From contig NZ_VWPI01000058.1 in the NCBI RefSeq assembly GCF_015155755.1, positions 1-53,867 of the forward strand: 53,867 nt of DNA, given 5' to 3'. Positions 26,140 through 35,077 of this stretch are shown piece after piece. Each line of letters opens with the position of its first letter. Within the stretch, counting starts at the first letter, position 1. Under the pieces are notes generated by a model. It searched no databases, was not told the DNA's origin, and saw only the letters and a program-made list of their open reading frames with translations. The DNA comes from Komagataeibacter sp. FXV3 (GTDB taxonomy: Bacteria; Pseudomonadota; Alphaproteobacteria; Acetobacterales; Acetobacteraceae). The translations under genes were made by a program, and so were the position numbers.

Positions 26140-27402
26140 TCAGACCACAAGGCTCATGGGGTTTTCGACCACGTTGCGGAAGGCTGATACCCATTCCGCC
26201 GCCAGCGCGCCGTCCACCACGCGGTGGTCAACCGACAGGGTCACGGTCATGACGGTGGCGATGGTGATTTCATCCCCCTTCACCACCGGCCTGCGCTCAC
26301 CCGCCGCAATGGCCAGGATACCGGCCTGTGGCGGGTTGAGGATGGCGGAAAACGCCTTCACCCCATACATCCCCATGTTGGAGATCGAGAACGTGCCGCC
26401 CTGGAATTCCTCCGGCTTCAGCTTGCCCGCGCGCGCGCGGGTGGCCAGGTCGCGGATTTCGGTGCTGATCTGGCGCAGGCCCTTGGTGTCGGCACGGCGC
26501 ACGATGGGCGTAATCAGCCCGTCGGGGATGGAGACGGCAACAGAAATATCCACGTCGTCATATACCAGCGTCGCATCATCGCTGTACGCCACGTTCACCT
26601 TCGGCACGCGGCGCAGCGTAAGGGCTGCGGCCTTCACCAGCATGTCGTTGACGGAAATCTTGTACGCGCCCGGCCCCTCGGCGGGGGATGCGGCGTTCAG
26701 CTGCCTGCGCAGCGCCATCAGCGCGTCAAGCTGCACATCCATTTCCACATAGAAATGCGGAACGGTGGTCTTGGCTTCCGTCAGCCTGCGCGCGATCACC
26801 TTGCGCATGGTGGAATGCGGCACGCTTTCATACCCGGCACCAGCCTCCACCGGGGCCACCGCCGGGGTTGCGGGTTTCGGCGCGGGGGCCGGGGCCTGCG
26901 GTGCGCTGGCGGCCTGTTCCACGTCCCGGCGCACGATGCGGCCGTTGGGGCCGCTGCCCTTCAGCGTGGACAGGTCAATGCCCTTGCCTGCCGCGATCCG
27001 GCGCGCCAGCGGGGAGGCGAAAACCCGCTTCCCCGTGCCCGCCGGGGCGGCCTGCGGCGCGGGGGCCGCGCTGGCCGCGGCAGGTGCCGCCGTCGCCACG
27101 GGGGCCGGAGCCGCCGCCGGGGTCGCAGGGGCGGACACGGCGGTGTCAGGCACACTTTCGCCTTCGGCCACCAGTATGCCGATGGGGGTGTTGACGGCGA
27201 TGCCTTCCGTCCCTTCCGGGATCAGGATACGGCCCAGCACGCCTTCATCCACGGCCTCGACTTCCATCGTGGCCTTGTCGGTCTCGATTTCCGCAATCAC
27301 GTCGCCTGCGGCAATCGCCTCGCCTTCCGCCTTGACCCAGCGGGCCAGCTTGCCTTCCTTCATGGTGGGCGACAGGGCGGGCATCAGGATGTTGATGGAC
27401 AT
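26140..27402 (-). CDS. pdhC: Dihydrolipoamide acetyltransferase (PDH E2)
   Basis: 420 residues from the ATG at 27402 ([14 protein letters not shown]). One lipoyl domain with lipoyl-lysine K43 in ETDKATMEV, an Ala/Pro-rich linker, a peripheral-subunit binding domain (ASPLARRIAAGKGIDLSTLK), a second linker, and the catalytic domain ending with the active-site SVDHRVVDGALAAEW. Forms the core of the complex and passes acetyl groups to CoA. The lipoyl-domain DNA shares a 66-nt perfect repeat with pdhB. Confidence 0.95.
   Translation of the reverse strand: MSINILMPALSPTMKEGKLARWVKAEGEAIAAGDVIAEIETDKATMEVEAVDEGVLGRILIPEGTEGIAVNTPIGILVAEGESVPDTAVSAPATPAAAPAPVATAAPAAASAAPAPQAAPAGTGKRVFASPLARRIAAGKGIDLSTLKGSGPNGRIVRRDVEQAASAPQAPAPAPKPATPAVAPVEAGAGYESVPHSTMRKVIARRLTEAKTTVPHFYVEMDVQLDALMALRRQLNAASPAEGPGAYKISVNDMLVKAAALTLRRVPKVNVAYSDDATLVYDDVDISVAVSIPDGLITPIVRRADTKGLRQISTEIRDLATRARAGKLKPEEFQGGTFSISNMGMYGVKAFSAILNPPQAGILAIAAGERRPVVKGDEITIATVMTVTLSVDHRVVDGALAAEWVSAFRNVVENPMSLVV
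27241..27306 (-). repeat. 66-nt perfect repeat, pdhC copy
   Basis: Identical base for base to 28626-28691 in pdhB. It encodes the lipoyl-domain segment around [15 protein letters not shown]. Identity includes third codon positions, which protein constraint alone would not preserve. Confidence 0.85.
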
Positions 27403-27416
27403 CGTGCGATCCCCCT

Positions 27417-28787
27417 TCACACAACCTGCCGGACGGCATTGATGATCCAGTCCGGGTTGGGCAGCGCGAGTTTTTCAAGGTTGGCGGCGAACGGCATGGG
27501 CACATCGGCCCCGGCCACGCGCACCGGTGGCGCGTCAAGGTAGTCAAAGGCGTGTTCGATCACCTGCATGGCGATTTCCGCGCCAATGCCCGCGAACGGC
27601 CAGCCTTCTTCCACCGTGACCAGGCGGCTGGTCTTCTTCACGCTGTCCACCACGGTCTGGGTATCCAGCGGGCGGATGGTGCGCAGGTTGATGACCTCGG
27701 CCTCGATCCCCTGCTCCGCCAGTTTCGCCGCCGCTTCCAGCGCCGTGCCCACCATGATGGAGAAGGTGACGATGGTCACGTCCGTGCCCGCGCGCTCGAT
27801 CTTCGCCTTGCCGATCGGCAGGATGAAGTCCTCATCCACCGGACAGGGGAAACGCTGTCCGTACAGGATTTCGTTTTCAAGGAAGATGACCGGGTTGGGA
27901 TCGCGGATGGCGGCGCGCAGCAGGCCCTTGGCGTCCGCTGCCGACCAGGGCGCCACCACCTTCAGCCCCGGCACATGGCCGTACCAGCTTGCGTAACACT
28001 GCGAATGCTGCGCGCCCACGCGGGCAGCCGCGCCATTGGGGCCACGGAACACGATGGGGCACGACATCTGCCCGCCCGACATGTAGCGCGTCTTGGCGGC
28101 GGAATTGATGATCTGGTCAATGGCCTGCATGGCGAAGTTCATGGTCATGAACTCGACAATCGGCTTGAGCCCGGTCAGCGCGGCGCCGATGGCCATGCCG
28201 GTAAAGCCCTGTTCGGTAATGGGGGTGTCGATCACCCGCTTTTCGCCAAACTGGTCCAGCAACCCCTGCGAGACCTTGTACGCGCCCTGGTACTGGGCCA
28301 CTTCCTCACCGATCAGGAACACGTCCCCGTCCCGCGCCAGCTCGGCGGCCATGGCGTCGCGCAGGGCTTCGCGCACGGTAATCTCGGCGGTTTCGCCCCA
28401 GTCCTTTTCCGGCTGGGCGGATACGGGCGGCGCGCTGGGGGCGGCTGGCGTCGGGCCACAGGACGGCGATGCGGCAGGGGCCGCAGCCGCACCGGCAGCC
28501 GCCGCGCCGGGGGCAGCAGTGGCAGGCTGCGCGTCCGCGTCCTCACCTTCGGCCAGCACGATGGCGATGGGCGTGTTGACGGCCACGTTTTCCGTCCCCT
28601 CGGGGATCAGGATGCGACCCATGATGCCTTCATCCACGGCCTCGACTTCCATCGTGGCCTTGTCGGTCTCGATTTCCGCAATCACGTCGCCAGCCGCAAT
28701 GGCCTCGCCCGGCCTGCGCAGCCAGCGTGCCACCTTGCCCTCCTTCATCGTGGGGGACAGGGCGGGCATGAGTATTTCTGTTGCCAT
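27417..28787 (-). CDS. pdhB: Pyruvate dehydrogenase E1 beta subunit with N-terminal lipoyl domain
   Basis: 456 residues. The N-terminal lipoyl domain (about 1-80, lipoyl-lysine K43) is fused through an Ala/Pro-rich linker (80-125) to a standard E1 beta: [20 protein letters not shown], then [40 protein letters not shown], and [20 protein letters not shown]. The lipoyl fusion on E1 beta is a known feature of alphaproteobacterial PDH. Together with PdhA it decarboxylates pyruvate with thiamine diphosphate. 7 nt after pdhA. Confidence 0.96.
   Translation of the reverse strand: MATEILMPALSPTMKEGKVARWLRRPGEAIAAGDVIAEIETDKATMEVEAVDEGIMGRILIPEGTENVAVNTPIAIVLAEGEDADAQPATAAPGAAAAGAAAAPAASPSCGPTPAAPSAPPVSAQPEKDWGETAEITVREALRDAMAAELARDGDVFLIGEEVAQYQGAYKVSQGLLDQFGEKRVIDTPITEQGFTGMAIGAALTGLKPIVEFMTMNFAMQAIDQIINSAAKTRYMSGGQMSCPIVFRGPNGAAARVGAQHSQCYASWYGHVPGLKVVAPWSAADAKGLLRAAIRDPNPVIFLENEILYGQRFPCPVDEDFILPIGKAKIERAGTDVTIVTFSIMVGTALEAAAKLAEQGIEAEVINLRTIRPLDTQTVVDSVKKTSRLVTVEEGWPFAGIGAEIAMQVIEHAFDYLDAPPVRVAGADVPMPFAANLEKLALPNPDWIINAVRQVV
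28626..28691 (-). repeat. 66-nt perfect repeat, pdhB copy
   Basis: Partner of 27241-27306. The flanking bases differ on both sides, so the identical tract is sharply bounded, as expected for a gene-conversion patch. Confidence 0.85.
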
Positions 28788-28794
28788 CTTTAAT

Positions 28795-29805
28795 TCAGCT
28801 TCCTACCAGAATGTCCGTCCACAGTTCCGAGGGATCAGGCTCGGGACTGGTCTGGGCAAACTCCGCCGCGTCAAGCACGACCGCCTTGACCTTGTCATCC
28901 ATCGCCTTCAGGTCGCTTTCGGCAACGCCGCGTTCCAGCAGTTCGCGGCGCACGCGGTCGATGGGGTCATGGTTCTTGCGGATTTCGTCCACTTCCGAAC
29001 GCTGGCGGTATTTCGCCGGGTCGGACATGGAATGGCCACGGTAGCGGTAGGTATCGACCTCCATCAGCACCGGGCCCTTGCCCGCGCGGCAATGCGCCAC
29101 GGCTTCGGCCGCGGCGGCCCGCACGGCCTCGACATCCATGCCATCGACATACATGCCCGGAATGCCCCACGGTTCCCCATTACGCCACAATGCCTTGGAC
29201 GCGGAGGAACGTTCGACACTGGTGCCCATGCCGTAACGGTTGTTTTCCAGCACGAACAGGCAGGGCAGCTTGTGGAGTGCCGCAAGGTTGAAGCTTTCGT
29301 AAACCTGCCCCTGGTTCGATGCGCCTTCACCATAATACGTGACCGAGACTTCGTCCGTGCCGCGGTACTTGTTCGCGAACGCAAGCCCGATCCCCAGCGA
29401 GACCTGCGCGCCGACAATGCCATGCCCGCCATAGAAATGCTTCTCGGAGGAGAACATGTGCATGGACCCGCCCTTGCCGTGGGAATAGCCGCCCTCACGC
29501 CCGGTCAGTTCCGCCATCACCCCGCGCGGGTCCATGCCGGCGGCCAGCATCTGCCCGTGGTCACGGTAGGAGGTGATGATCTTGTCCCCCTGCTTCAGCT
29601 CCATCTGGATCCCGACCACGACCGCTTCCTGCCCGATATACAGATGGCAGAAACCGCCGATCAGCCCCATGCCATACAGCTGGCCCGCGCGTTCTTCAAA
29701 CCGGCGGATCAGCACCATCTGGTAATAGGCTTCCTTCAGGTCGGCCTCGGTCATGGTCCGGCTGTTATGTCCACCGGACAGGCCGGGATCTGTCTCGTTA
29801 CTCAT
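28795..29805 (-). CDS. pdhA: Pyruvate dehydrogenase E1 alpha subunit
   Basis: 336 residues from the ATG at 29805 (a TTG lies one codon upstream). Thiamine diphosphate motif GDGAAN-like is represented by [20 protein letters not shown] near residue 165. Other landmarks: [20 protein letters not shown], the substrate/regulatory loop [15 protein letters not shown] near 270. First gene of the PDH operon. The 82-nt gap to moaC probably holds its promoter. Confidence 0.96.
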   Translation of the reverse strand: MSNETDPGLSGGHNSRTMTEADLKEAYYQMVLIRRFEERAGQLYGMGLIGGFCHLYIGQEAVVVGIQMELKQGDKIITSYRDHGQMLAAGMDPRGVMAELTGREGGYSHGKGGSMHMFSSEKHFYGGHGIVGAQVSLGIGLAFANKYRGTDEVSVTYYGEGASNQGQVYESFNLAALHKLPCLFVLENNRYGMGTSVERSSASKALWRNGEPWGIPGMYVDGMDVEAVRAAAAEAVAHCRAGKGPVLMEVDTYRYRGHSMSDPAKYRQRSEVDEIRKNHDPIDRVRRELLERGVAESDLKAMDDKVKAVVLDAAEFAQTSPEPDPSELWTDILVGS

Positions 29806-29887
29806 CAAACGTCCTCAGGTTCATGTTTCCTGCGCCGTGCCGGTGCGGGCACGGCAATCGGGGCCAGCGCCGAAAACCGGCATGCCG

Positions 29888-30379
29888 TCATGGTGTGACG
29901 GCACGGTCATAAGTACCCGACGCCCCGCCGGATTTATGGATCACGTGTATCTGACCGATTTCCATGTCCCGTTCCACCGCCTTGCACATGTCATACAGCG
30001 TCAGAGCCGCGACGGAGGCCGCGGTCAGGGCCTCCATCTCCACCCCGGTCGGCCCGGTGGTGCGCACGCGGGCGGTGATCTCGATCCCCTCGCCCGCCGT
30101 ATCGGGTGTCAGCTCCACCTTTACCGATGATATGGCCAGCGGATGGCACAGCGGGATCAGGTCCGACGTTTTCTTGGCCGCCATGATGCCCGCGATGCGC
30201 GCGGTGGCCAGCACGTCGCCCTTTGGCATCTCCCCCGACAGGATCATGGCCAGCGTCGCGGGGCGCATCCTGATATGCCCGTGCGCCACGGCTTCGCGCC
30301 GCGTATCGGGCTTGGCCGAGACATCGACCATGACCGCATGCCCCGCCGCATCAAGGTGTGACAGGCGCGTGCCCGTCAT
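29888..30379 (-). CDS. moaC: Cyclic pyranopterin monophosphate synthase
   Basis: 163 residues. Converts the MoaA product to cyclic pyranopterin monophosphate in molybdenum cofactor synthesis. Family motifs: [38 protein letters not shown] with the catalytic His region, and [20 protein letters not shown] with [10 protein letters not shown]. Overlaps trpC by ATGA. The trpC-moaC link is common in alphaproteobacteria and appears to be an operon convenience. Confidence 0.96.
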   Translation of the reverse strand: MTGTRLSHLDAAGHAVMVDVSAKPDTRREAVAHGHIRMRPATLAMILSGEMPKGDVLATARIAGIMAAKKTSDLIPLCHPLAISSVKVELTPDTAGEGIEITARVRTTGPTGVEMEALTAASVAALTLYDMCKAVERDMEIGQIHVIHKSGGASGTYDRAVTP

Positions 30380-31266
30380 GGCGCGGCGCTGTCCGCCGGC
30401 GCGTCCGGCGCGGTGCCCAGCAGGGCATGCACGGCGGCCCCCACGTCCTCATGCCGCAGCAGGCTTTCCCCCACCAGGAAGCCCGATGCGCCAACGGCGT
30501 TCAGCTTCACCACGTCGGCATGGGTGCGGATGCCGCTTTCGGATACGATGATCCGGTCAGGCGGCACCAGCGGGGCCAGGCGGCAGGTGGTTTCAATATC
30601 GGTCTGCAGCGTTTTCAGGTTGCGGTTGTTGATGCCGATCAGCGAGGTATCAAGGGCAAGGGCGCGGTTCAGTTCGCCCTCGTCATGCACTTCCACCAGC
30701 ACGTCCATGTCCAGCCCGCGCGCGATGTCCAGCAGTTCGGCCGCTTCCGCATCGGTCAGGATCGCCATGATCAGCAGGATGCAGTCCGCCCCGATCAGGC
30801 GGCTTTCATGCACCTGCCACGGGTCGATGATGAAATCCTTGCGCAGCAGCGGCAGCTTGCACGCCTCACGCACGCGCGTCAGGTCTTCCGCGCAGCCGTG
30901 GAAGCACGACCCTTCCGTCAGGACCGAAAGGCACGCGGCCCCCGCCTTTTCATATTCCTGCGCGATCACGGTCGGTTCGTAATCGGGGCGCAGGATACCG
31001 GCGGATGGCGACGCCTTCTTGATTTCCGCGATCAGCCCGATCTGGTGATCGGCGGTCTTCTGCTTCAGCGCCTGACCGAAGCCGCGCGGCGGCGTGGTCA
31101 CTTCGCGCGCGCGCGCCGTGATTTCCTTCAGCGGGGTGACCTTGGCACGCTGCGCCACGTCCACCCGGGTCCGTGCACAGATGCGTTCCAGAACATCGGG
31201 AATGCTGTCCACATCCGCCGGCTGGACACTACCTGTCTGGGGGGGGGTCATTGGCGTGTCGTTCAT
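30376..31266 (-). CDS. trpC: Indole-3-glycerol phosphate synthase
   Basis: 296 residues, longer than the ~260 usual because of an N-terminal ~25-residue extension and a C-terminal Ala/Pro tail. TIM-barrel landmarks: [60 protein letters not shown] and [11 protein letters not shown]. Converts CdRP to indole-3-glycerol phosphate. Three nt after trpD and overlapping moaC. Confidence 0.95.
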   Translation of the reverse strand: MNDTPMTPPQTGSVQPADVDSIPDVLERICARTRVDVAQRAKVTPLKEITARAREVTTPPRGFGQALKQKTADHQIGLIAEIKKASPSAGILRPDYEPTVIAQEYEKAGAACLSVLTEGSCFHGCAEDLTRVREACKLPLLRKDFIIDPWQVHESRLIGADCILLIMAILTDAEAAELLDIARGLDMDVLVEVHDEGELNRALALDTSLIGINNRNLKTLQTDIETTCRLAPLVPPDRIIVSESGIRTHADVVKLNAVGASGFLVGESLLRHEDVGAAVHALLGTAPDAPADSAAP

Positions 31267-31269
31267 TTT

Positions 31270-32664
31270 CTACCCTGTTACTCTGTTTGGCATGTCCGCC
31301 CGGAAATTCCGGACAGCCTCCAGCACGGCCGCGACCGCACCCTTATCAAGCGCATCGGCCGCAAGGCCGACATTCGCGCGTAGGACGGCATGATCGATTG
31401 CGCCGCCCCGGATAATACTGTCGCCCCGCCCCGCCACGTGCAATGCCACCGCGGCATTCAGCAGCACGGTATCACGATAGGCACCGCGCGCGCCCTGCGC
31501 CAGCGCGCGCAGGGCCGCGGCATTATGCGCGGGCGCGCCACCGGCAATGGCCGAAATCGGCGCGGGCGCAAGCCCCGCCTGCCCTGCATCCACGATCAGG
31601 GACATGACCTGCCCGTCTTCAAGGATGGTGGCATGGTTGGGACCGGCCAGGGTCAGTTCGTCAATGTACCGCCCCGCGCCGCAATCCCCGCATATGGCCC
31701 ATACGCGCGCCGACCCGGTCGCCTGCAGTGTCCGGACCATGGGGGCCAGCCAGTCGGGGGAAAACACGCCCACCATCTGCCGCGCAACCCCCGCGGGGTT
31801 ACACAGCGGGCCAAGCAGGTTGAAAATGGTGCGAAAGCCCAGCGCGCGGCGCACCGCCCCCACATGCCGCATGGCGGGATGGTGATTTGTGGCGGCAAGG
31901 AAGGCCAGCTTATGCTCCGCCACCATGGCACCGATATGCCCGTGGTCCACCGGCAGCGGCACACCCAGTTCCAGCAGCACGTCCGTCGCCCCCGAGCGCG
32001 AGGACAGCGCGCGATTGCCATGCTTGACCACCGGCACCCCCAGGGCGGCCAGCACGAACGCCACGGCGGTGGACACATTCAGCGTGCCCAGCCCGTCGCC
32101 CCCCGTGCCGCATACGTCAATCGCCCCCGGCGGCATGCCGGGCACCGCCACCATGCGCGCGCGCATGGCGCGTACGGCGGCTTCCAGTTCGGTCACGGTT
32201 TCCCCGCGCATGTGCAGCGCGGTCAGGAAGGCCGCCAGCCCGCCCGCGGGCACAAGCCCGTCCATGATCTGGTCAAAGGCCACCTGCGCCATAGCCGCAT
32301 CCAGCGCACGGCCCGCCAGCGTCCAGTCCAGTATTTCGCGGAATTCCGGCGTCATGGCCGCAGCCGCGGGCACAGTGGCGCCCGGCCCGGCTGCCGTCGT
32401 GGCATCGGCGTCCGGCATCCCGCCCGCAGGCGCGCGGTTACGCAGTTCGGCTTCCAGTTCCACCGGGTCGGACAGGATGCGGCCCTGGATGTACAGCCCG
32501 GTCAGGAAGGCGATGGCGGGAATTTCTTCCATCGCGCCCGCCTTGATGGCATCCAGCGCGGCCTTGACCTGTTCAGGCGCCACGACTTCGCCGCCCGCGA
32601 CACGTCCCGGAAGATCGCGGAACGTGGTGCTGGCGGCCGAGGCGCTGTCCCTGCTGCTGGCCAT
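31270..32664 (-). CDS. trpD: Anthranilate phosphoribosyltransferase with duplicated N-terminal segment
   Basis: 464 residues, against about 340 for the usual TrpD. Residues 104-464 are a complete enzyme: helical domain LDWTLAGRALDAAMAQVAFD, then the PRPP loop CGTGGDGLGTLNVST, KHGNRALSSRSGATDVLLEL and FNLLGPLCNPAG. Residues about 19-78 resemble the start of that same helical domain (EQVKAALDAIKAGAMEEIPA then IAFLTGLYIQGR, against AQVAFDQIMDGLVPAGGLAA then FLTALHMRGE). An Ala/Gly/Pro-rich linker (79-103) joins the two. The gene sits 6 nt after trpG. No internal ATG with a good ribosome site was seen that would remove the extension. Confidence 0.92.
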   Translation of the reverse strand: MASSRDSASAASTTFRDLPGRVAGGEVVAPEQVKAALDAIKAGAMEEIPAIAFLTGLYIQGRILSDPVELEAELRNRAPAGGMPDADATTAAGPGATVPAAAAMTPEFREILDWTLAGRALDAAMAQVAFDQIMDGLVPAGGLAAFLTALHMRGETVTELEAAVRAMRARMVAVPGMPPGAIDVCGTGGDGLGTLNVSTAVAFVLAALGVPVVKHGNRALSSRSGATDVLLELGVPLPVDHGHIGAMVAEHKLAFLAATNHHPAMRHVGAVRRALGFRTIFNLLGPLCNPAGVARQMVGVFSPDWLAPMVRTLQATGSARVWAICGDCGAGRYIDELTLAGPNHATILEDGQVMSLIVDAGQAGLAPAPISAIAGGAPAHNAAALRALAQGARGAYRDTVLLNAAVALHVAGRGDSIIRGGAIDHAVLRANVGLAADALDKGAVAAVLEAVRNFRADMPNRVTG

Positions 32665-32670
32665 CGCCGT

Positions 32671-33267
32671 TCAGGCGGCCTTGCGCGGCGTGTTGGTGCC
32701 GCGTGCGATGGACAGGAAATTGGCCATGATTTCGTGGCCGTATTCCGATGCAATGCTTTCGGGGTGGAACTGCACGCCAAAGATCGGCAGCGTCGCGTGC
32801 CGCAGGCCCATGATGACCCCGTCGGACGTATGCGCGGTCGCCACCAGCGTATCGGGCAGGCTGTCGGGATCAACCGTCAGGCTGTGGTAACGGGTGGCGT
32901 TGAACGGGTCGGGCAGGCCGGCAAAGATATCGGTCCCGTCATGGTACACCGGCGAGACCTTGCCATGCATCGGCACGGGCGAACGCACGACCCTGCCGCC
33001 AAAGACCTGACCGATGGCCTGATGGCCAAGGCAGACGCCAAAGACTGGCACCTTTCCCGCCGCCGCCGCGATCAGGTCACAGCAGATCCCGGCCTCGTTC
33101 GGGGAACAGGGGCCGGGTGAAATGACAATCGCTTCCGGCTTCAGCGCCAGCGCGTCGTCCACGCTGATCGCATCGTTGCGGTATACTTCACACGTTTCCC
33201 CCAGATCGCCCAGGTAGTGAACGAGGTTGAACGTGAAGCTGTCATAATTGTCGATCAGAAGGATCAT
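32671..33267 (-). CDS. trpG: Anthranilate synthase glutaminase subunit
   Basis: 198 residues from the ATG at 33267 ([20 protein letters not shown]). Class I glutamine amidotransferase: [12 protein letters not shown], nucleophile cysteine in [15 protein letters not shown] near residue 84, and the His/Glu pair in [14 protein letters not shown]. Feeds ammonia to TrpE. No strong ribosome site immediately upstream; the ATG overlaps the stop of a 31-codon frame with a good one, which suggests coupled translation. Confidence 0.95.
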   Translation of the reverse strand: MILLIDNYDSFTFNLVHYLGDLGETCEVYRNDAISVDDALALKPEAIVISPGPCSPNEAGICCDLIAAAAGKVPVFGVCLGHQAIGQVFGGRVVRSPVPMHGKVSPVYHDGTDIFAGLPDPFNATRYHSLTVDPDSLPDTLVATAHTSDGVIMGLRHATLPIFGVQFHPESIASEYGHEIMANFLSIARGTNTPRKAA

Positions 33268-33359
33268 GGGCGTATCATGGCTTTTCCGCTGGGCCGGGTC
33301 AAACCTTCTGGCATGGCCTGGCATGTCTTGCCGTTCCTTACCATGTACGCAGGGGTCAT
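33264..33359 (-). CDS. Possible 31-codon leader frame coupled to trpG
   Basis: Begins [11 protein letters not shown] with AAGGTGATTTC ending just before the ATG, and ends in TGA that overlaps the trpG ATG (ATGA). It contains no tryptophan codon, so it is not a classical trp leader peptide. Could simply supply ribosomes to trpG, or be chance. Lies between the element copy at 33418 and trpG. Confidence 0.3.
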   Translation of the reverse strand: MTPAYMVRNGKTCQAMPEGLTRPSGKAMIRP

Positions 33360-33417
33360 GAAATCACCTTGCGAAATGTTTCAGGTCCCTGCCATTGAAA
33401 CGGGCCGCAAACCCGGA

Positions 33418-33500
33418 GATGTTCCTGGTGAAGCTATTTTCAAAACGCTTCAGGAAAGAACGCCGCCTTTTTTGAAAAAAGGCGGCGCCCAAAAACTTTC
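33418..33500 (-). repeat. 3'-end two-palindrome element, copy 5
   Basis: GTGAAGCTATTTTCAAAACG then GCCGCCTTTTTT with AAAAAAGGCGGC and CCCAAAAACTTTC. The gene-proximal end is 8 nt from the trpE stop at 33509. It sits inside what would otherwise be a trpE-trpG operon junction. Confidence 0.85.
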
Positions 33501-33508
33501 GTCCCCGT

Positions 33509-35077
33509 TTACGGGGCATCTCCCGTGGCGAAGCGCACCGCCTCCTCCGCCGCGCGGAACAGGGCGCGGGCCTTCTGGCGGGTTTCCTCATATTCCGCGT
33601 CGGGCACGCTGTCGGCCACGACGCCACAGCCCGCCTGCACGTACATCCGCCCGTCCTTGACCACCGCCATGCGCAGGCCGATGCAGGTATCCATGTCCCC
33701 ATCCGGGCCGAAATAGCCGATGCACCCGGCATAGGTGGCGCGCCGGGTCGGCTCGACCTCGTCAATGATTTCCATGGCGCGGATCTTGGGCGCACCGGTC
33801 AGGGTGCCGGCGGGGAAGCCCGACATCAGCGCGTCCAGTGCCTCAAGGTCGGGGCGCAGCGTTCCCTCCACATTCGACGAGATGTGCATGACATGGCTGA
33901 AACGTTCGATCACGAACTGCTCCGTCACCTTTACCGAACCCAGTTCGCACACCCTGCCCACGTCGTTGCGGCCAAGGTCGATCAGCATCAGGTGCTCGGC
34001 GCGTTCCTTGGGATCGGCCAGCAGTTCGGCCTCCAGCGCCAGATCCTCCACTGTCGTGCGGCCACGCGGGCGGGTACCGGCCAGCGGGCGCACGGTCATG
34101 GTGCCTTCGCGCAGGCGCACCAGGATTTCGGGCGAGGACCCGACAAGACTGAACCCGTCCAGGTCAAGGTAGAACAGGAACGGTGCCGGGTTGATCCGCC
34201 GCAGCGCGCGGTACAGCGCGAATGGCGGCAGGGTGAAGGCCGCGCTGAAACGCTGGCTGGGCACGATCTGGAATGCGTCCCCCGCCGCGATATAGTCCTG
34301 CAGCCTGCGCACCACGTTGCAGAATTCCTCCCGCGTCATGGTGGATTGCGGCACGGGGGCCGCGATCTCGCCCGCTGGCCCGTCAGGCAGTTCAACCGGG
34401 GTGGACAGCGCCGCGCGGGCCTGCTGCAGGCGGTCCTGTGCCGCATCCCACACGGCTTCGGCTGTCTGGCCCGGCATGGGACGCAGGGGGGCGGCCAGCA
34501 GCAGTTCGTCACGCACCGTGTCGAATATCGCGAACAGGCCGGGCCGGATCATGATGCCTTCGGGCAGGTCGAGGTCATCGGCCGGCATGTCGGGCAGGTG
34601 TTCGACCTGCCGGATCATGTCATAGCCGAGGTAGCCGAACACGCCGCCGGTCATGGGCGGCAGCCCTTCGGGCAGGTCCATGCGGCTTGCGTGCAGGATG
34701 CGGCGCAGGGACACCAGCGGCGCGTCTGTTTCAGGTACGAAGGCATGGGTGGCGGCTGCCGGGTCGGTGCATACGCTGGCCCGCCCGTCATGGCAGCGCC
34801 AGATCAGGTCGGGCAGCAGGCCGATGACCGAATATCGCCCGCGCGACGTACCGCCCTCGACACTTTCCAGCAGGAAGGCGTTATGCCCGCCATTGCCGCC
34901 GCCATGGCTGCGCGCAAGGCGTGACAGCCGCAGGAAGGCGGCCACCGGCGTCAGCAGGTCCGCAGGCTCCACCCGCCATGCCACGGTACTCCTGCCCGCG
35001 CGCAGGTCGGCCAGGGCCGCCTCGCGCCGGGCGGCATCAACGGGCCGGAAGGAGGGGCGTGGGGCGTGTGCTGTCAC
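33509..35077 (-). CDS. trpE: Anthranilate synthase component I
   Basis: 522 residues from a GTG at 35077, whose GTGA overlaps the ppiD stop. Chorismate-binding enzyme: feedback-site region LLESVEGGTSRGRYSVIGL near residue 70, then MTREEFCNVVRRLQDYIAAG near 250, and the conserved catalytic stretch TVRPLAGTRPRGRT, LIDLGRNDVGRV and FPAGTLTGAPKIRAMEIID. Makes anthranilate with TrpG. Followed by an element copy instead of trpG directly. Confidence 0.95.
   Translation of the reverse strand: MTAHAPRPSFRPVDAARREAALADLRAGRSTVAWRVEPADLLTPVAAFLRLSRLARSHGGGNGGHNAFLLESVEGGTSRGRYSVIGLLPDLIWRCHDGRASVCTDPAAATHAFVPETDAPLVSLRRILHASRMDLPEGLPPMTGGVFGYLGYDMIRQVEHLPDMPADDLDLPEGIMIRPGLFAIFDTVRDELLLAAPLRPMPGQTAEAVWDAAQDRLQQARAALSTPVELPDGPAGEIAAPVPQSTMTREEFCNVVRRLQDYIAAGDAFQIVPSQRFSAAFTLPPFALYRALRRINPAPFLFYLDLDGFSLVGSSPEILVRLREGTMTVRPLAGTRPRGRTTVEDLALEAELLADPKERAEHLMLIDLGRNDVGRVCELGSVKVTEQFVIERFSHVMHISSNVEGTLRPDLEALDALMSGFPAGTLTGAPKIRAMEIIDEVEPTRRATYAGCIGYFGPDGDMDTCIGLRMAVVKDGRMYVQAGCGVVADSVPDAEYEETRQKARALFRAAEEAVRFATGDAP

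Noticed and set aside
29834-29855. Terminator between pdhA and moaC
   Set aside because: An 8-bp hairpin (GCCGTGCC/GGCACGGC) exists but has no T tract, and it lies in the pdhA upstream region, so evidence for termination is weak.
31390-33120. 576-codon plus-strand frame
   Set aside because: Antisense to trpD and trpG with shadow-type composition.
33268-33417. Classical trp attenuator
   Set aside because: No short peptide with tandem Trp codons and no terminator/antiterminator pair with a T run before trpG; trpE starts inside ppiD with no leader at all.
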